Positions 8,162 through 16,682 of a stretch of DNA of 64,000 nucleotides are shown here, piece after piece. Under the pieces are notes generated by a model, which saw only the letters and a program-made list of their open reading frames with translations, was not told the DNA's origin and made no database searches. The position numbers and the translations under genes are program-made. Within the stretch, counting starts at the first letter, position 1, and each line of letters starts with the position of its first letter. The DNA comes from Halorubrum hochsteinianum (GTDB lineage: Archaea; Halobacteriota; Halobacteria; Halobacteriales; Haloferacaceae). The DNA lies in the NCBI RefSeq assembly GCF_023702125.1, contig NZ_CP098416.1, forward strand, positions 1-64,000, given 5' to 3'.

Positions 8162-9394
8162 ATGCCTGAACGAGCGCCTTCGACGCCGCTCGACGACAGC
8201 TTCGAGCGCTACCTCCAGGACAAAGGGAAAGGTCGTGGTGGGGACGGTGGGAACTATCGACGAAACGCAGCCCGCGAGCTCGAGCGGTTCGCCGAGTGGG
8301 CCGCCGGCGACCGCGGCGCCGACGACTGGACCGGGATCGTCCCCGACGACGCCGACCGCGGGCCGACCTTCGATGATCTCGACGAACGCGTGTTCCGGGA
8401 GTACGCCCGACATCTCGGTGGAGATCGGGGACTCAAGCAGAACACGGTACAAACCTATTACCGCTATATTTCTGCGTGGTGTGGCTGGTGCGTCAACGAG
8501 GGATATCTCGAGGCGCATTACGCGCAGCGGGCCAGTGCGATGGCGCCGCTGCCGGAGGACGACGGCCGCAAGCCCGGCGACCAGCAGGCCTGGACGTCCG
8601 AACAGCGCCACGCCCTCACCCGCCACGTCGACGAACGGGCCCGCGACGCCGTCGAGGCGTACACGACATTCCCAGAGGATACTGACCCCCTCGACAAGCA
8701 GCGAGGACGTTACGCGGCGCTGAAGGCGGCTCGTGACCGGGCTCTGGTGTTCGTCCTCGCGTACACCGCCGTCCGCGTCGGCGAACTCCTCCGGGACCCG
8801 AATGACCCGCGCCGACGCGGTGTTCGCTGGGAGGACCTCTCCCTCGACGACGGGAGTATGGACGTCTACCGGAAGAAACAGCAGTGGGACGCCGCCAGTC
8901 TTCCCGACCCGGTGATCTCGCCGCTCCGGAGCTACCGCCAGCTGATGGACCCACCCACGGATCGCTGGCCGGTGTTTCCGACGTTCGACCAACGGACGCT
9001 CGCGGAGCTCGTCCGGGAAGAGCTAGCCGAACGAGGAGAACGCCCGGAAGCGATTACTGAGTGGCGTGACGAATACGCTCGCGACCTCTTGCTGGCGCTC
9101 GATGAGGACATTCGGCCGCCGTCGATCACGACGGACGGCGCACGGTCGATTCTCCAACGCCTCTCCGAGACCGCAGAGATCGATATCAACCATCCGAAAC
9201 ACGATTATCTTGCTCCGCACGGTGGCCGACGCGGGATGGGGGAGGTACTTGTCCGTGCGTTTGGCTACACTGTTGCTGCTCGGTACTTAGACAACTCTGA
9301 GGAGATGGTGAGAGAACGGTATTCACATATTGAAGCTGGTGAGCTCGGTGACGTCGCAACTGAAGCACTAGAAGAGGTTGATAGTCACACCTAA
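8162..9394 (+). CDS. Tyrosine recombinase / integrase
   Basis: About 410 residues from ATG 8162; a GTG at 8147 in frame is possible. The N-terminal SAM-like core-binding domain (residues about 15-140) carries an archaeal phage-integrase look. The catalytic domain has the first Arg in TAVRVGELL (about 205), a beta-strand Lys in YRKKQQW, the box II HGGRRG (about 353) and the nucleophilic Tyr in MVRERYSHIE (about 387). The full R-K-HxxR-Y set suggests an active enzyme that integrates or excises the element, or resolves multimers. It follows a gene-free region that could hold its att site. Confidence 0.92.
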   Translation: MPERAPSTPLDDSFERYLQDKGKGRGGDGGNYRRNAARELERFAEWAAGDRGADDWTGIVPDDADRGPTFDDLDERVFREYARHLGGDRGLKQNTVQTYYRYISAWCGWCVNEGYLEAHYAQRASAMAPLPEDDGRKPGDQQAWTSEQRHALTRHVDERARDAVEAYTTFPEDTDPLDKQRGRYAALKAARDRALVFVLAYTAVRVGELLRDPNDPRRRGVRWEDLSLDDGSMDVYRKKQQWDAASLPDPVISPLRSYRQLMDPPTDRWPVFPTFDQRTLAELVREELAERGERPEAITEWRDEYARDLLLALDEDIRPPSITTDGARSILQRLSETAEIDINHPKHDYLAPHGGRRGMGEVLVRAFGYTVAARYLDNSEEMVRERYSHIEAGELGDVATEALEEVDSHT

Positions 9395-9439
9395 TCTGGG
9401 CCGCATTCTCAAAATATTGGGTTCTGGTATAGTAGCCGA

Positions 9440-10033
9440 CTACTCGTCCAACTTACTCAGCTTTCGTATCGTCTCTCTCACTCGGTCGTTTTGCTCCTCG
9501 TATAACGTCCCTTCGCTGAATTTCTCGTACTTTTCCTTCGCTTCCTCCAGTTCCTTCCCCTCTAATTCGTGGAGATACTCGATGTCTGGATCCTTCTTGA
9601 ACTCGATGAGGTACATCGAAATCTGGCAGAAATCAATAATCGTTTCGTGGCGACTGTGCAGAAACTGCTTATGCGGGTTCGGCGTGTCAACTTCAAGCGT
9701 GAACCTGATACAACCCAATTGGATATTCTGGAGTGCATTAAACAAGGGTAAATTCACTTCGTCCGTAGGGGCTTCCGCGAGGTTAGTCTCAATCTGCTCG
9801 GCGAACGCCTGGTACAGCTGTGCGTACTCAGTCAGTTTCGCGTCATCGACGCCCCGGTGGTCGACATCTCGACTGCCGTAGGCCCGAACACAGGTGTTGT
9901 GAACAGCTCTGTACCAATTCTGTTTCTTCTCTTTTGCTTGTCGGTTGAACTCCCATCTAGACACTCCCACGGCGACGATGAGGGCGATGACGCCACCGAG
10001 AATGTTGCTGGAAAGGATACTCGGGTCTATCAT
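9440..10033 (-). CDS. Hypothetical membrane-anchored protein
   Basis: 197 residues with one N-terminal transmembrane helix (about 10-25, NILGGVIALIVAVGV), then a basic stretch and a mostly helical cytoplasmic domain ending in a Glu/Lys-rich coiled-coil-like tail (about 150-195). It is convergent with the integrase gene. I do not recognise the family. It could be a small defence or signalling membrane protein, but nothing in the sequence shows that. Confidence 0.6.
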   Translation of the reverse strand: MIDPSILSSNILGGVIALIVAVGVSRWEFNRQAKEKKQNWYRAVHNTCVRAYGSRDVDHRGVDDAKLTEYAQLYQAFAEQIETNLAEAPTDEVNLPLFNALQNIQLGCIRFTLEVDTPNPHKQFLHSRHETIIDFCQISMYLIEFKKDPDIEYLHELEGKELEEAKEKYEKFSEGTLYEEQNDRVRETIRKLSKLDE

Positions 10034-10090
10034 GCTCGAAATGTAGACACCACGTTGTCTTGGCGGCTCATCTCGTCGAGACAGCTGTAA

Positions 10091-10420
10091 TCAGTAGTCA
10101 TCGAATTCCCGGGTATAGAGAACAGTCCCGCCCTTTTCCACAATTATTGGTCCCTCGCCCGAACCGGGCGTTCCCTTGTTCTGGGTGCAGATGTAGAACA
10201 CAAACCCGCCTTCAAAGATGGTCACAACAATTTCATCAGCTGGGTCGAACACCTCGCCGACCTCTGCTTCATAGATGTCGCCATCGTCTTTGAACCGGAG
10301 ATAGCTGTACCTCGTGTCGGTCTGTACTGAGTGGTCAAGATGTTCCTCGAGGTAGTAGACGATGTCTTGGTACAGCTCTTCGTCGTCTACATCACCGTCG
10401 TGGGGTACGTAGAAATCCAT
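10091..10420 (-). CDS. Hypothetical 109-residue protein
   Basis: A small acidic protein that begins MDFYVPHDGDVDDEELYQ and has alternating strand-like segments toward the C-terminus (EIVVTIFEGGFVFYICT). It shares a single symmetric TATA/palindrome (10443-10459) with the divergent 10476 gene; the start codon is about 28 nt from it, so the transcript is probably leaderless. The two genes are thus likely co-regulated. No family recognised. Confidence 0.55.
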   Translation of the reverse strand: MDFYVPHDGDVDDEELYQDIVYYLEEHLDHSVQTDTRYSYLRFKDDGDIYEAEVGEVFDPADEIVVTIFEGGFVFYICTQNKGTPGSGEGPIIVEKGGTVLYTREFDDY

Positions 10421-10442
10421 TTGTTGATTTCTTCTTGCTGAA

Positions 10443-10459
10443 GTGGTTTATAACCACTC
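10443..10459. promoter_or_regulatory. Palindromic bidirectional TATA promoter
   Basis: AGTGGTT-TAT-AACCACT is a perfect 7-bp inverted repeat whose centre reads TTATA/TATAA on both strands. The start codons at 10420 (minus) and 10476 (plus) are each roughly 27-30 nt away, matching leaderless transcription in both directions. The palindrome may also be an operator. Confidence 0.55.
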
Positions 10460-10475
10460 CGCCACAAACACGGGT

Positions 10476-11189
10476 ATGGACGATAACTCCGCTTTCCGGG
10501 ATATATTGCAGGATTTGGAAGAGACCGAGGGAACGGAAATTGCGAATGAACTCCGGCGGTTGAAACGGTCAATATACACCGTTAATCGGAATTTTGAGGA
10601 AGTGAACGAGCTGGACCAATGGTTTCGAGATCAAGGGTTGAACATCCAGTTGAAGAAGGACAAAGGCGACATGGATGCATTTCTCCAGGAGTATCTACGC
10701 CGCTATCACAACTACGTTGTGTCGGTCTACACCCTCATCAAGCAGACGCAACGGATCAAGCGGGCGGACAAGTACGGTACGAACGAGTTTGATGATATCT
10801 ACGAGAAAGGAAAGCGAAAGCACGATATCGAAACACGGTGGGAGTTCCTCCAGCAGCTTCGGCATTTCATGGTGAAGAGCCGTCTCCCCTCGATTGACAT
10901 TACGCTATTCGAGGAAGAGGAAGGGGTTCGGTTTGGCATAGTTGTGTCGCGAGACGAACTGCTGAATCACGGTGATTTCGACCCAGAGCCGCGAGAGTAT
11001 CTTGAGGAGTTGGGTGAAGAGATTGATATCCAAGCGGAGATGCACTCATACCAAGACGTTCTGAACAGCTTCTATTCTTGGTTCTTTGAGGCGCTTCAGG
11101 ATCATCGGGAGGATGCAATGGGTGAGCGGGAGGAGACGATTCGACGGTTGGAAGAACGGCATGAGGAACTCTTCGGTGATCTGGGTTAG
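10476..11189 (+). CDS. Hypothetical helical protein
   Basis: 237 residues from ATG 10476; the upstream GTG at 10443 lies within the TATA palindrome and cannot be transcribed as a leaderless start. The sequence is almost all amphipathic helix, rich in Glu, Arg and Gln, with a tyrosine-rich block in the first half (EYLRRYHNYVVSVYTLIKQT) and a coiled-coil-like C-terminus (EREETIRRLEERHEELF). It is divergent from the 109-residue gene and shares its promoter. No family recognised. Confidence 0.55.
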   Translation: MDDNSAFRDILQDLEETEGTEIANELRRLKRSIYTVNRNFEEVNELDQWFRDQGLNIQLKKDKGDMDAFLQEYLRRYHNYVVSVYTLIKQTQRIKRADKYGTNEFDDIYEKGKRKHDIETRWEFLQQLRHFMVKSRLPSIDITLFEEEEGVRFGIVVSRDELLNHGDFDPEPREYLEELGEEIDIQAEMHSYQDVLNSFYSWFFEALQDHREDAMGEREETIRRLEERHEELFGDLG

Positions 11190-11267
11190 GGCTGATTAGT
11201 AGGAACGGTCACTTTCTCTTTCTTCTCACAGACTACAATTGAGCCAATGAGTTCTACTCGCCTGTTT

Positions 11268-11564
11268 CTACGACGTAGTGGGTGCGTTCACGTCTTCTAA
11301 ATACTGGATTTCCCATTCTCGTCGCGCCTCGATCTCCCGCAATCCACGTTTCGTGACCGTGTATACGTTTGTCCGTTTGTCCAGTTCACCTTTCTCCAAG
11401 AGGCCTTTGTCAACGAGGTCGTCGAGATTCGGATAGAGCCGTCCGTGGTTGATCTCCTGTTCGTAGTAGTCGTCGAGTTCGGCCTTTACTGCGAGCCCGT
11501 GTGGTTCCTCGAGCCCGGCGGTCACGTACAAGATGTCCCGCTGGAACCCAGTTAGATCGTGCAT
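11268..11564 (-). CDS. PadR-family transcriptional regulator
   Basis: About 98 residues starting MHDLTGFQRD, the common beginning of haloarchaeal PadR proteins; upstream in-frame TTG at 11615 gives a longer but less typical form. The winged helix-turn-helix includes LYVTAGLEEPHGLAVKAELDDYY and HGRLYPNLDDLVDKGLL, followed by the wing (VYTVTKRG) and a short C-terminal helix. Such single-domain PadR proteins dimerise and act as local repressors. It is convergent with the 10476 gene and divergent from the DUF1931-like gene. The target is unknown. Confidence 0.85.
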   Translation of the reverse strand: MHDLTGFQRDILYVTAGLEEPHGLAVKAELDDYYEQEINHGRLYPNLDDLVDKGLLEKGELDKRTNVYTVTKRGLREIEARREWEIQYLEDVNAPTTS

Positions 11565-11667
11565 CCGTCCGTTCACTATTTTTGAGGGGTGGCATATGTT
11601 CTCTCTGGTGCTCAAAGGCCGATATTCGATACGACGAGGCGAGAACCCTGTGTGAGAACTTCAAACC

Positions 11668-11674
11668 TTTATAT
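11668..11674 (+). promoter_or_regulatory. TATA box of the DUF1931-like gene
   Basis: TTTATAT centred about 30 nt before the ATG at 11701. Confidence 0.5.
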
Positions 11675-11700
11675 GGTGGACAAGAGAAGTCCGCGATGGA

Positions 11701-11868
11701 ATGTCTGACCTGATCGTCAAAGCAGCCGTGAAGGACGCACTCTCGGACAACAACGTCTCGGCAGATTTCTACGATGCCCTCAACGAAGAGGTCGCCGAAC
11801 TGATCGACGACGCCGCAGGGCGTGCCGAGGCCAACGACCGGAAGACGGTCCAGCCCCGCGACCTGTAG
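11701..11868 (+). CDS. DUF1931-like histone-fold small protein
   Basis: A 55-residue protein, MSDLIVKAAVKDAL ... NDRKTVQPRDL, matching my memory of the short haloarchaeal DUF1931 proteins. These have a histone-like fold with the helix-strand signature KTVxPRD at the C-terminal end. A TATA box lies at 11668-11674. It ends 75 nt before xseA. It may bind DNA or form a small scaffold, but the family has no settled function. The short length is normal for haloarchaea. Confidence 0.75.
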   Translation: MSDLIVKAAVKDALSDNNVSADFYDALNEEVAELIDDAAGRAEANDRKTVQPRDL

Positions 11869-11943
11869 GCCTGCGTAACGTAGCCAACCCCGCCACTCGA
11901 ACGTAGCTTTTTGAGGTTCCTGTTCAGAAGTTAGGAAACGGAG

Positions 11944-12996
11944 ATGGCGGACGCACCGGATACCGAACGGCAGGCGGTCGAACCCGATGCGAGAGAGGTC
12001 CTTAGCGTGTCCCAGCTGAACGACCGAATCGCGTCGGTCGTCCAGGACACGCCTGCCCTCAACGGCGTCCGCTGTATCGGGGAGGTCACTGACCTCCACA
12101 AGAACAGTACGGCGCTCTACTTCACGCTCACCGACGGCGACGCCGAACTCCCCTGTATGATCTGGGCGAACCGCTACCGGGAGATGGACGCCGACCTCGA
12201 GGACGGGACTGAAGTCATCCTCGAGGGCGATATCGACTACTGGGTCGAAGGTGGGAAAATCGACCTCAAACCGTGGGAGGTGATCGTCGTCGGCGACGGC
12301 GACCAGGCGGCTGCCGTCGAACGACTGCGAAGCGAACTCGAAGAGCGTGGCTGGTTCGACGACGAGCAGAAACAACAGCCGCCGACGTTTCCGGAGCGGG
12401 TTGGCGTCGTCACGTCCCTTCGAGGAGACGCCCGGTACGATATCCAGAACGCGATCCACGGACAGGACCCCACCGTCGACATCCTGGTGAAGGACGCAAC
12501 CGTCCAGGGGTCGGAGGCGCCGACGTCCATCGCGAACGGCATCCACCATCTTGACCGCTCGGAGGACGTCGACGCGATCATCGTCGGTCGGGGCGGTGGG
12601 AGCGATTCGAACCTCCAAGCCTTCAACACCGAGCGGGTCGCGGAGGCGATCTTCACCGCGAATAACCCGGTGATCACTGCGATTGGACACACCGATGACC
12701 GACTCATCGCGGATCAGGTGGCGGACGTCGCGACGATCACGCCAACCGCCGCCGGCGAGTATATCGTAAACTCCCGCCAAGAGTTCCTTGCGAGTGAGAT
12801 CGAGCCGCTGGAGCAACAGCTCGACGCCGCGTACGAGACCTTCCAGCAGGAGCACGAACACGAACAGGAACTCGCCGAAGCAGTCGATGAAGCGACTGCA
12901 CCCGAGGGCCTCCCACCGATTTACTACAAGGTCGCCATCGTAGTGCTGCTGTTGCTGTTGTTGGTCATCACCGGACTTTGGCTGGGGGTGATCTAA
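11944..12996 (+). CDS. xseA: Exodeoxyribonuclease VII large subunit, with C-terminal membrane helix
   Basis: 350 residues. The N-terminal OB-fold domain (VSQLNDRI ... GVRCIGEVTDLHKNSTALYFTL) is followed by the Exo VII catalytic domain (PERVGVVTSLRGDARYD, IIVGRGGGSDSNLQAFN, VITAIGHTDD), the conserved family blocks. Exo VII degrades single-stranded DNA with its small subunit. The bacterial enzyme has a long coiled-coil after the catalytic part; here that region is short and ends in a leucine-rich transmembrane helix (about 325-348). The small subunit gene begins 2 nt after the stop behind a strong GGGGGTGATC ribosome site. Confidence 0.9.
   Translation: MADAPDTERQAVEPDAREVLSVSQLNDRIASVVQDTPALNGVRCIGEVTDLHKNSTALYFTLTDGDAELPCMIWANRYREMDADLEDGTEVILEGDIDYWVEGGKIDLKPWEVIVVGDGDQAAAVERLRSELEERGWFDDEQKQQPPTFPERVGVVTSLRGDARYDIQNAIHGQDPTVDILVKDATVQGSEAPTSIANGIHHLDRSEDVDAIIVGRGGGSDSNLQAFNTERVAEAIFTANNPVITAIGHTDDRLIADQVADVATITPTAAGEYIVNSRQEFLASEIEPLEQQLDAAYETFQQEHEHEQELAEAVDEATAPEGLPPIYYKVAIVVLLLLLLVITGLWLGVI
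12985..12994 (+). promoter_or_regulatory. Shine-Dalgarno sequence deciding the xseB start
   Basis: GGGGGTGATC closely matches the haloarchaeal anti-SD complement GGAGGTGATC and lies 4 nt before the GTG at 12999. It supports the GTG start. Confidence 0.6.
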
Positions 12997-12998
12997 CC

Positions 12999-13181
12999 GT
13001 GGCAAACGACTCCGAAATCCACGATCGACTGAGTCGCGTCGAGGAGATCATTGAACAGCTCGACGCGGACGAATGCGACCTCGATGAAGGTACAGCCCTC
13101 CACGAGGAAGGGAAGGAACTCTTGGCCGAAGTGCGAGAGATCCTCGACGAGGGGAGCGGCGAAGTTGTGGAGCTCGAGTAA
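12999..13181 (+). CDS. xseB: Exodeoxyribonuclease VII small subunit
   Basis: 60 residues from GTG 12999, a helical hairpin protein (IHDRLSRVEEIIEQLDADECDL, then LHEEGKELLAEVREIL). This is the XseB pattern: two helices joined by a short turn, with the family's DEGxxLxEEGxxL arrangement. It binds the large subunit to form exonuclease VII. It is co-transcribed with xseA (2-nt gap). The TTAACCAAC inverted repeat begins 19 nt after its stop. Confidence 0.88.
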   Translation: MANDSEIHDRLSRVEEIIEQLDADECDLDEGTALHEEGKELLAEVREILDEGSGEVVELE

Positions 13182-13199
13182 GCGAGCTGATTCTCACTC

Positions 13200-13240
13200 T
13201 TAACCAACAGTCTTCTTCCTCCTGCGCCTTCGTTGGTTAA
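13200..13240. repeat. TTAACCAAC / GTTGGTTAA inverted repeat, copy 1
   Basis: Arms at 13200-13208 and 13232-13240 with a 23-nt spacer, just after the xseB stop and followed by GTTTTTCC. One of five copies in the window. Confidence 0.75.
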
Positions 13241-13387
13241 GTTTTTCCTACGAGGTCAACAAGTGATTTGGTTATAATTTACTCAACAAATTTACAGCAG
13301 TTGATAGCCAGAAAGCATTTAGGTATCATGCAACTACCGCGCCAATATGTACCGTGACTCAACCGGTGCATACCCATACCCGCATGT

Positions 13388-13666
13388 ATGATTACGAGGT
13401 CAGTCACCATCGAAGACATCGATGACCTGTACCTGATGTGGAACGACCACATCAACGCCTCCGCCCTCTATCGCCGCGCCCTCCGCGAGGAAATGGAAGT
13501 CCGCGGTGTTGACCCCGATGAACTCCGCGACCTCCTCGAACGGGCCCGCGAGCAGGGCTACACGCTCGACGAGATCGCAGAAGACACCAACCGATTCGAC
13601 GACCTCCAGTCGCTCGTCGAAGAGCAACAGAACCAGCCACCAGCTGGAGACGCCACAGATGATTGA
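13388..13666 (+). CDS. Small acidic protein at the head of the conjugation operon
   Basis: 92 residues. The first part (IDDLYLMWNDHINASALYRRALREEMEVRGV) and the second (LLERAREQGYTLDEIAEDTNRFDDL) are helical and may form a small DNA-binding or dimerising domain; the last 20 residues are disordered and acidic. It precedes the pilin-like gene by 6 nt and so belongs to the transfer operon, perhaps as a regulator or relaxosome accessory protein. Neither role is proven by a motif. Confidence 0.6.
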   Translation: MITRSVTIEDIDDLYLMWNDHINASALYRRALREEMEVRGVDPDELRDLLERAREQGYTLDEIAEDTNRFDDLQSLVEEQQNQPPAGDATDD

Positions 13667-13672
13667 CTCGCT

Positions 13673-14092
13673 ATGTCACAGGACCAGACTCCCTCCGACC
13701 CTGAGCCTAGCGTCGAAAACCAATCACCGCTGACCGGGAAGATCCCCCGGCAAGCAGCGCTCACCGTCGTCCTCCTGAGCCTGTTCGCTGTCCAGCCGGT
13801 CGCCGCCCAGAGTAACGCGGTCTGTAGCGCAGACAACCTCCCGAGCATGATTGAGGGGTTCTTCCAGCTGACCACCGCGCTGGGAATCGTCGGCCTCGCA
13901 ATCGTGTGGCAGGCTGACTCCCTCATCGAGATGTTCACCCTCAATCCCGAGCAGAAGAAGGGGCTCAAGCGCCACAAGCGCTCGGCGATGAAGTCCGCGG
14001 TCGTCCTCGTCGTCCTCGGCCCGCTCTACACCGTCGCCGGGTCAATGATGGGCCTCCCGCTGGCGCAGTGCGTCGACCTCGTCCCCTGGTAA
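13673..14092 (+). CDS. VirB2/TrbC-like pilin candidate
   Basis: 139 residues. An N-terminal hydrophilic stretch leads to a signal-like helix (LTVVLLSLFAVQPVAAQS, about 30-47) with an AxA-type cleavage site. Two more hydrophobic helices are separated by a short basic loop (KKGLKRHKRSAMKSA). Signal helix, two membrane helices and a basic cytoplasmic loop form the layout of VirB2-type conjugative pilins. It sits at the start of the T4SS operon, where a pilin gene is expected. There is little primary-sequence conservation in this family, so the call rests on topology and context. Confidence 0.5.
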   Translation: MSQDQTPSDPEPSVENQSPLTGKIPRQAALTVVLLSLFAVQPVAAQSNAVCSADNLPSMIEGFFQLTTALGIVGLAIVWQADSLIEMFTLNPEQKKGLKRHKRSAMKSAVVLVVLGPLYTVAGSMMGLPLAQCVDLVPW

Positions 14093-14119
14093 GCACTCCA
14101 CAGCCCCGTTGCGAGCCCT

Positions 14120-15853
14120 ATGAACCACCGAGAGCTCTCCGTGCTCATGGCCGGCTTGCTCGCGACGAGCCTAGTCACGGGTATCGTCGCCGCTGACCCG
14201 CCACGACCAGGTACGGAGGGGAACGGGCTCACGGAAAACGAATCGGCAACGCTGTGGTCACGTGATGCGGACAACTACATCAGCCAAGAAGAGTACCGCC
14301 AGCGCTACGGCGAGAACCGCTCCGCCGTCCATCAGGTCGCCAACGGGACGGACGTTACGTTCAAACGGCCGCCCGCGACCGCGGCGACATGGACGCGGAA
14401 CGACTTTGAGGACCTCAACGCCGGCGGCCCAGATACGTCCGTACATCCACCGCACGCAGACCTCGAGGACGGCGTCTTCATCGAGGATGCTCACGCGACG
14501 ATCTTCGCGGTCCAGCCCTCTACTCGTGGACACCTCGAGTCCGGTGAAACCCCACTGTACATCGCACCGAATGGGACGATGCGCGGGTTCGTTGATTACC
14601 GCGTTCGCGTCCCCAACGGGAGTTCCTCCGGCAACACGACTATCTCGTGGTCGCTCACGGAGCACGAGATCGAAGAAGTCCGGTTGAAGAAGGACGGCGA
14701 GACCATCGCCGAGCGTGACGGGGCCCATACGCCTGCCCTCGACTACCAGATCGAGGACGACTGGAGTGCGAATCTCACGCTGGAAGCGGAGATTAGCGTC
14801 CGGCTGAAGAAAACCGTCAGAACCGACCTGGGTGACCGGACGGACGTCGACGTCACCTATCGGACGGAAACACGGAACGTCTCCGATTCGATCGCCGTCG
14901 AGATCTACGACCTCTCGGCGTACCCCTACTACGCCGAGTATCCGAACGGCGACGCCGGCGTGGCCATCTTCCAGTCGCGGCCATGGCAGGGGTACACGCT
15001 CACGGATGACGGTGAGGCACGGGTCCGTGGCATCTGGCGGTTCTACACCGCTCGGAACACCAACTGGGACACGCTCGTTCGGTCGAATCGGACTGCTAGT
15101 GCGACCGTTCAGTCTGACGCGATTCCGGTGTACGTCCACGCCTATCCCTCGCGAATCGGGCCGCGTGCCGAGCCGGTTCGAGACGGGCCGGAACTCATCG
15201 AGACCTGGGGGACTGACCGCCCGTCACCAGTCGGCACCATCGGTGGGAACATCAATATCGACATCGTCAACCAGTCGTACACGACGACGTACGGCGTCGC
15301 CGTTCGAGCCGAGACCGTCGATCGAGAGGCGCTGCACGTTGCGGGCATCGTCCGGGGCGTGAATGCGTCAATCGCCGAGCCGGACGCCGGCTCCGAGCGA
15401 CAACTCCGCCGCAGTAATCTCACTGTTGAGGTCATCCAACAGAATCAGTCCCAAGCGACGGTCAGGGTCGAACTGCGGGACAATCAAACTGGTGCGCCGA
15501 TTGCGCTCGACGATAGCCGTCAATATCCAATCGGCGGCACCACCCGAAACGGGTACATCACGGTCGCGGATCAGCGCGTCGAGACCAACGCCTCAGGGGT
15601 GGCGATCGTGACCATCGACGAACCGGGCATCTACACGGCTCGGTACCACCCTGGTTCGTGCCTCGGTCAAGACCCTGCGTACGTGAGCGATACCGCGACG
15701 GCCCGCTGGAACCCGCTAGGGACGATCGACGGCTGGTTTGCGCTGGTGTTCGAGGTCGGCTGGCAGCTCCTGCCGTTCTTTGTGATGTTCTACGCTGGCA
15801 AGCGCCTCCTGCGGATGCTCGGCCCAGAAGACATCTTCGGACAGAAACCATGA
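14120..15853 (+). CDS. Large secreted protein with C-terminal membrane anchor (transfer operon)
   Basis: 577 residues: a signal peptide (VLMAGLLATSLVTGIVAAD), about 500 extracellular residues rich in beta strands with many N-glycosylation sequons (NGT, NVS, NQS), and a single C-terminal transmembrane segment (FALVFEVGWQLLPFFVMFYAG) followed by a short cytoplasmic tail. It is probably a surface component of the conjugation apparatus, such as an adhesin or an envelope-spanning part. Its stop overlaps the next start by ATGA. The family is not recognised. Confidence 0.65.
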   Translation: MNHRELSVLMAGLLATSLVTGIVAADPPRPGTEGNGLTENESATLWSRDADNYISQEEYRQRYGENRSAVHQVANGTDVTFKRPPATAATWTRNDFEDLNAGGPDTSVHPPHADLEDGVFIEDAHATIFAVQPSTRGHLESGETPLYIAPNGTMRGFVDYRVRVPNGSSSGNTTISWSLTEHEIEEVRLKKDGETIAERDGAHTPALDYQIEDDWSANLTLEAEISVRLKKTVRTDLGDRTDVDVTYRTETRNVSDSIAVEIYDLSAYPYYAEYPNGDAGVAIFQSRPWQGYTLTDDGEARVRGIWRFYTARNTNWDTLVRSNRTASATVQSDAIPVYVHAYPSRIGPRAEPVRDGPELIETWGTDRPSPVGTIGGNINIDIVNQSYTTTYGVAVRAETVDREALHVAGIVRGVNASIAEPDAGSERQLRRSNLTVEVIQQNQSQATVRVELRDNQTGAPIALDDSRQYPIGGTTRNGYITVADQRVETNASGVAIVTIDEPGIYTARYHPGSCLGQDPAYVSDTATARWNPLGTIDGWFALVFEVGWQLLPFFVMFYAGKRLLRMLGPEDIFGQKP

Positions 15854-16680
15854 CTCAGAACAATCCCCACCTCAGTAGACGGACCGCCCTCCGAACAGTC
15901 GCTGGCGCCGCTCTCGTGAGTGTGGCCGGATGCCTCAACAACGGCGATTCCCCGGATGGCGGGAACTCAACACCGTCTGATGAAGGGGGAATCATCCAGC
16001 AAGTCACCGTAGAGGGGACAGAACTCGTCGTTGAATACTCCTCAGAGGAGGGAGTCGACCAGATCAACCTCGTCCAGCCGAATGGGGAGCTGTTCGGTCA
16101 ACGAGAAACCGCTGCTGGGTCACAACAGATCTCTTTCGAGATCGGAACTTCCTATGAGCCTGGAGAGTATACTGTCGTGGCTCTCAGCGGCGAAGAAACG
16201 CTAGCTGAGAGTTCCTCACTGATTCAGCCGGAAATTGGACTTCAAGAGGTCGGTCTTTACCGGAATAACCCTGAGAAGCCGTGGGACGAAGTCTACGGAG
16301 ATACCGAGACGGATCGGCTAAAGAACGGGGAAGCATACGTCACCGTCGAAAACACCGGAAGCGGACCAGAAGCGATTGTTGAGTTAATTTTCTCCGGTGA
16401 TGTTCCAAACCCTGTCGAAGATCCCCGAGGTAGCGGGATGTATGAAACCGAGCAGGTGGTGATCTCGCCGGGAGAAACTACCGACCTGTTCAGTAGTTCG
16501 TTTCCGTTTGGTTCCGAATCTGAGGAGGGAATGGGGTGCTCCCCAGACGGGAACAGCGGCCAGTTCACCGTCACAGTCCGAACCCAGGTTGGCGGCGACC
16601 AGGTGTCGGAATCCTTCGATGTACAGTACTCCGGATCCACGGAGATGAGTGACTGCGAGGTTTCAATCACGGAGGCCTAA
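15850..16680 (+). CDS. Tat-exported lipoprotein of the transfer operon
   Basis: 276 residues from ATG 15850, which overlaps the preceding stop; an open frame extends upstream but there it runs antiparallel in meaning through the previous gene. Twin arginines (LSRRTALRT) and a lipobox (SVAGC, Cys near 29) predict folded export and lipid anchoring. The mature part is Ser/Gly-rich, then beta-rich, with Ig-like strands (YEPGEYTVVALSGEE). It lies between the secreted protein and the VirB6-like channel, so it is probably a surface-exposed T4SS accessory. Confidence 0.75.
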   Translation: MTQNNPHLSRRTALRTVAGAALVSVAGCLNNGDSPDGGNSTPSDEGGIIQQVTVEGTELVVEYSSEEGVDQINLVQPNGELFGQRETAAGSQQISFEIGTSYEPGEYTVVALSGEETLAESSSLIQPEIGLQEVGLYRNNPEKPWDEVYGDTETDRLKNGEAYVTVENTGSGPEAIVELIFSGDVPNPVEDPRGSGMYETEQVVISPGETTDLFSSSFPFGSESEEGMGCSPDGNSGQFTVTVRTQVGGDQVSESFDVQYSGSTEMSDCEVSITEA

Positions 16681-16682
16681 CG

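Noticed and set aside
11410-13005. 531-residue open frame on the minus strand over xseA
   Set aside because: Antisense shadow of a GC-rich gene; arginine/valine-heavy without domain pattern, and the plus strand encodes clear XseA motifs.
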